Source: an uncultured Clostridia bacterium | Lineage (GTDB): Bacteria > Bacillota > Clostridia > Oscillospirales > Acutalibacteraceae | Length of the DNA: 5,380 bases | Assembly: GCA_947626485.1 (NCBI GenBank) | Contig: CANQSG010000131.1 | Location: 1 to 5,380 of the forward strand | Direction: 5' to 3' | Shown here: piece after piece, positions 1 through 5,380 of the stretch | Layout: each line of letters begins with the position of its first letter | Numbering within the stretch: the stretch's first letter is position 1 | Translations under genes and position numbers: made by a program | Notes under the pieces: model-generated | Seen by the model: the letters and a program-made list of their open reading frames with translations, nothing else | What the model was told of the DNA's origin: nothing | The model's database searches: none

Positions 1-822
1 TGGGGCAACGCGCTGTGCTGCACGCTGCTCGTCGTCGCCGGGCTTTTCTCGATGCTGCCGCTGATTTACGCGGTCGTCACCTCGTTTAAGCCCATCGACG
101 AGCTGCTGATCTTCCCGCCCCGCTTCTTTGTCCACCGCCCGACGACCCAGAACTACATCGCGCTGCCGACGCTGCTCTCGAGCCTTTCGGTGCCCCTCTC
201 GCGCTACGTCTTCAACAGCCTGTTCATCACCGTCGTCACCACGGTGCTCAACATTATTATCGCCTCGATGGCGGCGTTTGTCCTCTCGAAGGGCACCTTC
301 CGCGGCCGCAAGGCCATCTTCCTGATGATCCAGTTCGCGCTGATGTTCAACGCCTACACGCTGGCGGTGCCGCAGTACCTCATCTTCTCGAAGCTCCACA
401 TGGTCGACACCTACTGGGTCTATATCCTGCCGCATTTAGCGGGCACGCTCGGTGTCTTCCTGATTAAGCAGTACATCGAGGGCTACATCCCCGACCCGCT
501 GCTCGAGGCCGCCCGCATCGACGGCGCCGGCAACTTCCGCATTTTCTGGCAGATCGTCATGCCGGTCATCAAGCCCGCGTGGCTGACGGTGACGCTCTTC
601 GCCTTCCGCGACATCTGGGCGATCGTCCCCAACGGCACCATCTTCAACGAAAAGCTCAAAACGCTGCCCCAGATCTTGACCCAGATCACGGCGAGCGGGA
701 CCGCCCGCGCCGGCAGCGCCATGGCGGTGACGACGATTTTGATGATCCCGCCGATTTTGGTCTACCTGATTTCCCAGAGCAACGTGGTCGAGGCCATGAG
801 CAGCGCCGGGATCAAAGAATAG
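1..822 (+). CDS. Carbohydrate ABC transporter permease, MalG type (5'-partial)
   Basis: Inner membrane-spanning subunit of a binding-protein-dependent sugar importer. The frame is open from base 1, so the start codon lies off the left edge; 273 residues are visible and probably only a short N-terminal tail is missing. Numbered from the first visible codon, hydrophobic segments lie near residues 5-25, 70-94, 105-125, 138-158, 193-208 and 241-258, which fits the six-helix fold of this family. The diagnostic EAA loop that docks on the ATPase is clear from residue 169 (nt 505): EAARIDGAGNFRIFWQIVMP, followed by a second proline. The C-terminus ends SSAGIKE, close to the GxxxG(A/I)K ending usual for MalG-type permeases. 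The segment after the EAA loop (IFNEKLKTLPQILTQI) also fits the family. The cargo cannot be read from the sequence. It is followed after 18 bases by the propeller/Yip1 gene, so the two are probably co-transcribed. Confidence 0.93.
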   Translation, partial: WGNALCCTLLVVAGLFSMLPLIYAVVTSFKPIDELLIFPPRFFVHRPTTQNYIALPTLLSSLSVPLSRYVFNSLFITVVTTVLNIIIASMAAFVLSKGTFRGRKAIFLMIQFALMFNAYTLAVPQYLIFSKLHMVDTYWVYILPHLAGTLGVFLIKQYIEGYIPDPLLEAARIDGAGNFRIFWQIVMPVIKPAWLTVTLFAFRDIWAIVPNGTIFNEKLKTLPQILTQITASGTARAGSAMAVTTILMIPPILVYLISQSNVVEAMSSAGIKE

Positions 823-825
823 GGC

Positions 826-833
826 GGGGGAGA
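826..833 (+). promoter_or_regulatory. Ribosome binding site for the propeller/Yip1 gene
   Basis: The purine run GGGGGAGA contains GGAG (829-832) eight bases before the ATG at 841. It occupies most of the 18-base gap after the upstream permease stop, which leaves no room for a separate promoter and supports co-transcription. Confidence 0.7.
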
Positions 834-840
834 GAACGAG

Positions 841-2955
841 ATGCGAAACAGATCTTTCCGCACGGCAGCCGTGATTCTCGCGCTGCTGACCCTGCTGACC
901 GTCCCCGCCGCCGCTTTGGGCGAGGGCGCCCAGCAGCCCTACACGAGTTATACCTACTGGACGGACATCGGCGAGACCCGCAAGGCCGTTTACAGCCGCC
1001 CGATGTACGAGACCGGTCGCGTCCTCGGCGCCGCCGACCTCGGCGTCAACGCGCTTTCCGCCATTCAGGATCTCTGCACCGATTCGAAGGGCAACCTCTA
1101 TCTGCTCGACAAGGCGTCGCGCATCGTCGTGCTCGACAGCGGCTATCACCTGCTGCGCGAGCTGCGGCAGTTCACCGCCGCCGACGGCGCGCCGGTGACC
1201 TTCGACGGCGCCCGCAGCCTCTACGTCCACAGCGACGGCACCCTCTTCCAAGGCGACACCGACCACGCCCAGGTGCTCCATGCCGACGCGCAGGGCAAGG
1301 TGCTGGAGACCTACGGCCTGCCGGATTCTCCGCTGATTCCCGACGATTTCCAGTTCCGGCCGCTGCGCGCCGTGATGGATTCGCACGGCTATCTCTACGT
1401 CTTGAGCGACGGCTCCTATTACGGCGCCCTGCTCTACGCGCCCGACGGCTCTTTCACCGGGTTTTACGGCGCCAATAAGGTCACGACCGGCATCGCCTCG
1501 ACGTTGCGCAACGTGCTCGACCGGATGTTCCCGAACAACGCCCGCAAGAGCGCCAGCGCCCGCTCGCTGCCCTATTGCTTCGTCGACCTGACGATCGACG
1601 CGGAGGACTTCGTCTACACCGCGACCGGCAAGACCGACACCTACGACCGCACCGGCCAGATCAAAAAGCTCAACCCCGGCGCCGGCAAAAATATCCTCGG
1701 CTCTGAGGACGTCAACTTCACCGACGACGCCTTCAACACGACCCACGAAAACGGCAAGCCCTTCGAGCAGGACATCATCGGCCTCGCCGTTTCGCCCGAC
1801 GGCTATCTCTACTGCCTCGACGGGCAGTTCGGCCGCGTCTTTCTCTATGACAGCGACTGCCGCATGCTCACCGCTTTCGGCGGCGGCATGCAGGCGGGCG
1901 TGCAGGACGGCTCCTTCCGCGCCGCCTGCGCGCTGACCCTCAACGGGCGCGACGTCGTCGTCGGCGACAGCGCCGCCAACACCCTGACCGTCTTCACGCC
2001 GACGGCCTTCGGCGCGCAGGTGCTGTCTCTGATCGACCTGACCGCCCAGGGCGAATATTTACAGGCGAAAGCCGGCTGGCAGGACGTGCTCTCGCAGGAC
2101 CGCAACTTCCAACCGGCCTACAGCGGCCTCGCCCGCGCCAGCCTGACCGAGGGCGACTACAAAACCGCGATGGAGCTCTCCAAAGCGGGCTACGACCGCG
2201 AGACCTATCAGCTCGCCTTCGAATTGCAGCGCAAGGATAACCTGCGCTCGCACTTCTGGCTGATCTTCCTCGGCGCGATCGTACTCATCGGCGCGGTCGC
2301 CGCCCTGCTGATCGTCAGCATGCGCCGCCGGGTCACGATCATCCGCTCCCCGGCGCTGCGCCTGATGCTTACGACGCCGCTGCACCCGATCAACTCCTTC
2401 GCCGACATCAAAGAAAAGGGCGCGGGATCGATCCCGCTCTGCCTCGTGCTGCTGCTGCTTTTCTACGTCACGGCCGTGTTGCAAGTGCTCTGCGGCGGCT
2501 TCCTGTTCACCCATTACGACCCCGCCGGGTTTAACTCGGTCTGGGTGCTGGTGCGCAGCGTCGGGCTGGTCGTCCTCTGGATCATCAGCAACTGGATGAT
2601 CTGCACCCTGCTGCAAGGCAAGGGCAAGATGCGGGAAATCTGCATCGTCACCTGTTACAGCCTCACCCCGATGATCGTCGAGCGGCTGCTGCGGCTGGTG
2701 CTGACCAACGCCCTGCTGCCGAACGAGGCGATCTTCCTCGGCACGCTCGACGCCATCGCCCTGTTCTATACGCTGCTGCTGATCTCGATCGGCCTGATTC
2801 GCATTCACGATTTCGGCCTCGGCCGCTTCCTCGGCACAAGCGCGCTGAGTATCGGCTGGGTGGCGGTGCTCGTCTTCCTGCTGGTGCTCATCGGCATGCT
2901 GCTGCAACAGCTCGGCGGCTTTTTGCTCACCGTCTTTACGGAGCTGATCTCATGA
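841..2955 (+). CDS. Exported beta-propeller/TPR-like protein with C-terminal Yip1-type membrane domain
   Basis: A 704-residue, clearly modular protein; its function is unknown. Residues 1-25 form a signal peptide (basic n-region RNRSFR, hydrophobic core, VPAAA cleavage region). Residues ~60-395 hold at least six NHL-like blades, each with a D/S-x-x-G-x-L/V-Y core: DSKGNLYLLD (81-90), HSDGTLF (130-136), DSHGYLYVL (180-188), DAEDFVY (253-259), SPDGYLYCLD (318-327) and LNGRDVVVGD (367-376). Residues ~400-465 are helical and TPR-like (AYSGLARASLTEGDYKTAME). One transmembrane helix at ~472-494 is followed by basic RRR. Residues ~506-704 have about five more membrane helices and resemble Yip1 family domains (NW near 584-585, then LLQGKGKMREI and LTPMIVE). 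Predicted topology: propeller and TPR part outside the cytoplasm, Yip1 part in the membrane. It lies between two sugar permease genes and its stop overlaps the next start (ATGA), so a role alongside the importer (sensing or assembly) is inferred only. Confidence 0.88.
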   Translation: MRNRSFRTAAVILALLTLLTVPAAALGEGAQQPYTSYTYWTDIGETRKAVYSRPMYETGRVLGAADLGVNALSAIQDLCTDSKGNLYLLDKASRIVVLDSGYHLLRELRQFTAADGAPVTFDGARSLYVHSDGTLFQGDTDHAQVLHADAQGKVLETYGLPDSPLIPDDFQFRPLRAVMDSHGYLYVLSDGSYYGALLYAPDGSFTGFYGANKVTTGIASTLRNVLDRMFPNNARKSASARSLPYCFVDLTIDAEDFVYTATGKTDTYDRTGQIKKLNPGAGKNILGSEDVNFTDDAFNTTHENGKPFEQDIIGLAVSPDGYLYCLDGQFGRVFLYDSDCRMLTAFGGGMQAGVQDGSFRAACALTLNGRDVVVGDSAANTLTVFTPTAFGAQVLSLIDLTAQGEYLQAKAGWQDVLSQDRNFQPAYSGLARASLTEGDYKTAMELSKAGYDRETYQLAFELQRKDNLRSHFWLIFLGAIVLIGAVAALLIVSMRRRVTIIRSPALRLMLTTPLHPINSFADIKEKGAGSIPLCLVLLLLFYVTAVLQVLCGGFLFTHYDPAGFNSVWVLVRSVGLVVLWIISNWMICTLLQGKGKMREICIVTCYSLTPMIVERLLRLVLTNALLPNEAIFLGTLDAIALFYTLLLISIGLIRIHDFGLGRFLGTSALSIGWVAVLVFLLVLIGMLLQQLGGFLLTVFTELIS

Positions 2956-2967
2956 CGCGGGAGGGAG
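2940..2967 (+). promoter_or_regulatory. Two competing ribosome binding sites for the lipoprotein gene
   Basis: GGAG at 2940-2943 is eight bases before ATG 2952. The stronger run GGGAGGGAG at 2959-2967 lies inside the ATG-initiated frame and has good spacing to the in-frame TTG codons at 2973 and 2976. Starting at a TTG would give a compact M(L)KKKTAAV signal peptide, which looks more like an ordinary Gram-positive lipoprotein leader than the longer MTREGAILLKKK version. Both starts are plausible from sequence alone. Confidence 0.5.
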
Positions 2968-5207
2968 CCATCTTGTTGAAGAAAAAAACCGCGGCGGTGC
3001 TCTGCGCCCTCGTCGCCGTCCTCCTGTCGTTGACCGGCTGCGGCGAACAGACCACCTGGCAAGCCGCGCCCTATGTTTCCCCGACGCAGACCGACGTCTC
3101 GGTCGGCTCCGTGCTCGCCGAAAACGCCCGCTTTCGCATGACGCTTGACGCCGAAACGCTGGGCGTTGAGTTGACTGAAATCGCCACCGGCAAGCGCTGG
3201 GGCACCTCGCCCGCCCGTTCGGACGAGGTCAAGCTCGACGAGTTCGGCCTGCCCGTCACCCGGCACGCCCAGCTCGAGTCCCCGGTCACCATCCGGTATC
3301 TCGACGTCGCCTCGAACACCGCCGCCGACGCCCTGGCCTACACCGGCGCGGTCAAGCCGGGCAACGCCGTCTGCACCCCGCTCGACGACGGGCTGCGCGT
3401 GGAATACTATTTCAATAACTGCGAAATCTGCATCCCGATCGAATACCGCCTGCTGTCCGACGGCCTGCAAATGCGGCTCGACCCGAAGGAAATTCTGGAG
3501 GGCGAGAATATGCTGCTCTCGGTCGGATTTGCCCCCTTCTGGTGCGCCGCCGAGAACACCGCGACCGACAGCTATCTTTTCTTCCCCTCGGGCTCGGGCG
3601 CGCTGATTTACCCGCGCGAGATCTCCCAGCCGGGCGAGAGCTGCTCCGCCGCGGTCTACGGGGACGACGCCTCGATGGAGGTCTGGGATCAGCCCACGAC
3701 GGCGCAGGCCGTCCGCCTGCCGGTCTACGGTGCGAAAACGGGCGACACCGCGACCCTCGCCGTCCTTTCCGAGGGCGCCGACGTCGCGACGATCAACGCG
3801 ACGGTCGGCTCGACCTCGATCGGCTATTCGGCCGTTTACCCGACCTTCAACCTGCGGGGCTACACCGATAACATCAAGGAGCTCTACTCCAACCGCTACC
3901 ACCACGGCACGGTCTACGCCGATTCCATGACCGACACCCCCGTCGCCGTCACCTTTTACCCCCTCTCGGGGGACGACGCCGATTATAACGGCATGGCGGC
4001 GCGCTGCCGCACCCTCTTCGATTGCGACGCGAACGCGGCGACCTCGACCCTCGACCTGACCTTTGTCGGCGGCGCGATGGTCGACCGCTCCTTCCTCGGC
4101 GTGCCGTATCAGACGCTTTTCCCGGCGACGACGCTTTCTGACGTCTCCGACATTCTCTCCGCCCTCGCCGAAAACGGGGTGAAGCCTTCGTCGGTCACGC
4201 TGTCCGGCTTCGGCAAGACCGGGGTCGACCCGGGCGCGCTCGGCGGCGGCTTCCGCATCGCCGGCAAGCTCGGCAAGCCTTCGCAGCTCGGCGCGATCTC
4301 CGCCCTCTGCGAGCAAACCGGAACCGGCCTGTATTTCGATTTCGACCTCGTCCGCTTTTCCGCGCGCGGGCAGGGCGTCACGCCCTTCTTCGACACCGCG
4401 CTGCGCGCCAACCGCAAGCAGGCGAAGGGTTATCCCTTCGACATCGCCGTGCTCGGCAGGGGGACGGACGGCTGGTCGCTGCTCGCCCGCGATCAATATG
4501 ACGACGCGGTCACCCGTCTGCTGCGCAAAGCGGGCGGCTGGGCGGTCGACGGCGTGGGGCTGACGACCCTCGGCTGCATCCGCTACGGCGACTATTCGAG
4601 CCGCAGCGACGTCGCCTATTACGCCGCCGCCGGAACGGCTTCGCAGGTCGCTTCGGAGCTGCGCCGCATCCGCGAGGCGGGCAAGCAGATCATGACGAGC
4701 GACGCGAACGCCTACGCCGCCGCCTGTTCCGACGTGGTCTATGCCGCGCCGACGGTCTCGGCGGGGCTCTCGCTCTTCGACGTCGACGTCCCGTTTTACG
4801 AAATGGTCTTCCGCGGCAGCGTCGCCCTCTCCTGCCAGAGCCTCAACCTCGTCAGCGACGCCCGGCTCCAGCTCCTGCGCGCCGTCGAGAGCGGCGCCGG
4901 CCTCGCCTACACGCTGACCGCCCGCTACGACCGTGACCTGCTCGACGCCGACTGCCCCGTGTTTTATAACAGCCTGTATTCCGACCTCTCGCCCCGGCTG
5001 CTCGACGTTGTCAAGGAAACCGCCCCGTATTACGCGGCGGTGGGGGACGCCTCGATCGCCTCGCACCGCATCGTCTCCGATACGCTGCGCGCGACGACCT
5101 TCTCGAACGGCGTGACGGTCTGGGTCAATTACGGGTCTTCGCCGGTCGCCTCGCCCGCCGGAAACGTGCCTGCAAAGAGCTTTCTGATAGGGGGGAGCGC
5201 GCAATGA
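2952..5207 (+). CDS. DUF5696-type lipoprotein, probable glycoside-hydrolase-like fold
   Basis: Large predicted surface lipoprotein, 751 residues from ATG 2952 (744 or 743 if a TTG at 2973 or 2976 is used). The leader KKKTAAVLCALVAVLLSLTGC ends in the lipobox LTGC, with the lipidated cysteine at residue 30. Residues ~55-340 are strand-rich and carry a motif I associate with DUF5696 proteins: ENARFRMTLDAETLGVELTE, then TGKRWGTSP. Residues ~365-660 look like a TIM barrel, with alternating strands and helices: GKLGKPSQLGAISALCEQTG, then YFDFD (461-465), GWAVDGVG (529-536), KQIMTSDAN (578-586) and VDVPFYEMVFRG (611-622). Residues ~705-751 (TTFSNGVTVWVNYG) look like a C-terminal sandwich. Acidic residues at strand ends (D463, D465, D533, D584) are candidate catalytic or ligand residues. 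Family assignment is from memory of these motifs; no enzymatic activity is known to me, so carbohydrate cleavage is inference. It overlaps both neighbours by ATGA. I chose the ATG for its GGAG site and the overlap; a TTG start is a serious alternative. Confidence 0.85.
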   Translation: MTREGAILLKKKTAAVLCALVAVLLSLTGCGEQTTWQAAPYVSPTQTDVSVGSVLAENARFRMTLDAETLGVELTEIATGKRWGTSPARSDEVKLDEFGLPVTRHAQLESPVTIRYLDVASNTAADALAYTGAVKPGNAVCTPLDDGLRVEYYFNNCEICIPIEYRLLSDGLQMRLDPKEILEGENMLLSVGFAPFWCAAENTATDSYLFFPSGSGALIYPREISQPGESCSAAVYGDDASMEVWDQPTTAQAVRLPVYGAKTGDTATLAVLSEGADVATINATVGSTSIGYSAVYPTFNLRGYTDNIKELYSNRYHHGTVYADSMTDTPVAVTFYPLSGDDADYNGMAARCRTLFDCDANAATSTLDLTFVGGAMVDRSFLGVPYQTLFPATTLSDVSDILSALAENGVKPSSVTLSGFGKTGVDPGALGGGFRIAGKLGKPSQLGAISALCEQTGTGLYFDFDLVRFSARGQGVTPFFDTALRANRKQAKGYPFDIAVLGRGTDGWSLLARDQYDDAVTRLLRKAGGWAVDGVGLTTLGCIRYGDYSSRSDVAYYAAAGTASQVASELRRIREAGKQIMTSDANAYAAACSDVVYAAPTVSAGLSLFDVDVPFYEMVFRGSVALSCQSLNLVSDARLQLLRAVESGAGLAYTLTARYDRDLLDADCPVFYNSLYSDLSPRLLDVVKETAPYYAAVGDASIASHRIVSDTLRATTFSNGVTVWVNYGSSPVASPAGNVPAKSFLIGGSAQ
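5190..5197 (+). promoter_or_regulatory. Ribosome binding site for the second permease
   Basis: GGGGGGAG ends six bases before ATG 5204, inside the last codons of the lipoprotein gene. It supports 5204 as a genuine start even though the open frame is very short. Confidence 0.7.
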
Positions 5208-5353
5208 AACACAAGAAGAACCGCGGCATCGAGCGGCTGAAAAGCCGCTACGGCTGGTATTTCATCTCGACCTGGCTCGTCGGCGTCGTCCTCTTCTTCG
5301 CCGTCCCGGTGCTGCAATCCCTGCGCTTTTGCTTATGTGCGATAAAGAAGTAA
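5204..5353 (+). pseudogene. Sugar ABC transporter permease, MalF/LplB type: N-terminal fragment, interrupted
   Basis: The frame gives only 49 residues, whereas permeases of this family are about 280-320 residues. Residues 1-18 are basic (MKHKKNRGIERLKSRYGW) and residues ~19-36 form the first membrane helix (YFISTWLVGVVLFFAVPV), followed by LQSLRF. This is how MalF/UgpA/LplB-type permeases usually begin, and a partner for the upstream MalG-type permease is expected in such an operon. The start is well supported: a strong ribosome binding site and a 4-base ATGA overlap with the lipoprotein gene. After residue ~44 (nt 5336) the sequence becomes AT-rich, the reading frame yields CAIKK and ends at tandem stops TAA TAG (5351-5356). 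The likely cause is an insertion within codon 45. If the insert is a group II intron in sense orientation, splicing could restore the gene, so it may not be truly dead. An assembly join is the other possibility. Confidence 0.7.
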
Positions 5354-5380
5354 TAGAAGTGTAAAAAATTTTGCCGTTCC
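5337..5380 (+). mobile_element. Candidate 5' end of a group II intron (or other insertion), cut by the right edge
   Basis: From base 5337 the G+C content is 15/44 (34%), against 32/50 (64%) in the 50 bases at 5281-5330, and the permease reading frame is lost. The new sequence starts GTGCGATAAAGAAG; GTGCG matches the conserved group II intron 5' end GUGYG, on the same strand as the host gene. It also holds AAAATTTT (5365-5372) and ends GCCGTTCC. No intron domain structure, reverse transcriptase gene or 3' boundary is within the window, and five bases matching a consensus is weak on its own. An insertion sequence end or a chimeric assembly join would explain the composition shift equally well. 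Confidence 0.35.

Noticed and set aside
823..840. Possible separate promoter for the propeller/Yip1 gene
   Set aside because: The gap is only 18 bases and is taken up by the ribosome binding site. I saw no convincing -35/-10 pair in the preceding permease codons.
579..1478. 299-codon + strand open frame in another phase
   Set aside because: Arginine/proline-rich shadow overlapping the permease end and the propeller gene start, both much better supported.
436..1746. 436-codon minus-strand open frame crossing the permease/propeller junction
   Set aside because: It spans the boundary of two well-supported + strand genes and has low-complexity A/G/V/R-rich sequence without domain features.
2059..2907. 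282-codon minus-strand open frame rich in Q, D, H, E and A
   Set aside because: This is the antisense of the Leu/Val/Ile-rich membrane codons of the Yip1-type domain, which produce such polar residues.
2805..5204. 799-codon open frame on the minus strand opposite the lipoprotein gene
   Set aside because: Composition is dominated by R, G, A, V, D and E with no recognisable domain, as expected from the antisense of GC-rich codons. The + strand frame has a signal peptide, lipobox and family motifs.
5361..5373. A-tract/T-tract (AAAAAATTTT) considered as a transcription terminator
   Set aside because: No GC-rich hairpin precedes the T run, which is only four bases long, so it does not look like an intrinsic terminator.
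1..5380. CRISPR arrays, tRNA or rRNA genes
   Set aside because: No repeated spaced units or RNA gene signatures were seen; all but the last ~27 bases and one 18-base gap is taken up by protein-coding frames.

Overview
The window is a GC-rich (about 60-65% G+C) stretch with tightly packed genes, all on the + strand. It looks like the middle of a carbohydrate-uptake operon from a Gram-positive, Firmicutes-type bacterium. The evidence is the purine-rich Shine-Dalgarno sites (GGGGGAGAG, GGGAGGGAG, GGGGGGAG), a Gram-positive style lipoprotein signal with the lipobox LTGC, and a gene set resembling sugar ABC clusters of Paenibacillaceae and high-GC Oscillospiraceae/Clostridia. The exact taxon cannot be named from the sequence.

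Layout: (1) 1-822, a MalG-type sugar ABC transporter permease, complete at its 3' end but cut by the left edge. (2) 841-2955, a 704-residue exported and membrane-anchored protein with a signal peptide, an NHL-like beta-propeller, a TPR-like helical stretch and a C-terminal Yip1-type multi-pass membrane domain. (3) 2952-5207, a large lipoprotein that I assign to the DUF5696 type, with a probable beta-sandwich, TIM-barrel, beta-sandwich layout like that of glycoside hydrolases. (4) 5204-5353, the first ~44 codons of a MalF/LplB-type permease, which then run into unrelated AT-rich sequence and stop. Genes 2/3 and 3/4 overlap by ATGA, and genes 1/2 are 18 bases apart, so one polycistronic transcript with translational coupling is likely. 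No promoter or terminator is visible; the operon's promoter should lie to the left of the window.

How the genes may work together (inference): the two permeases would form the membrane channel of one sugar importer. The DUF5696-type lipoprotein would process or bind a glycan outside the cell. The propeller/Yip1 protein would be a membrane-bound accessory factor. The solute-binding protein and ATPase are not in the window.

The most interesting point is at the right end. At about 5337 the composition falls from about 64% to about 34% G+C inside the permease gene, and the foreign sequence begins with GTGCG, the 5' consensus of group II introns (GUGYG). A group II intron, or another mobile element, interrupting the permease is the leading explanation. 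Only 44 bases of it are visible, so this remains a hypothesis.
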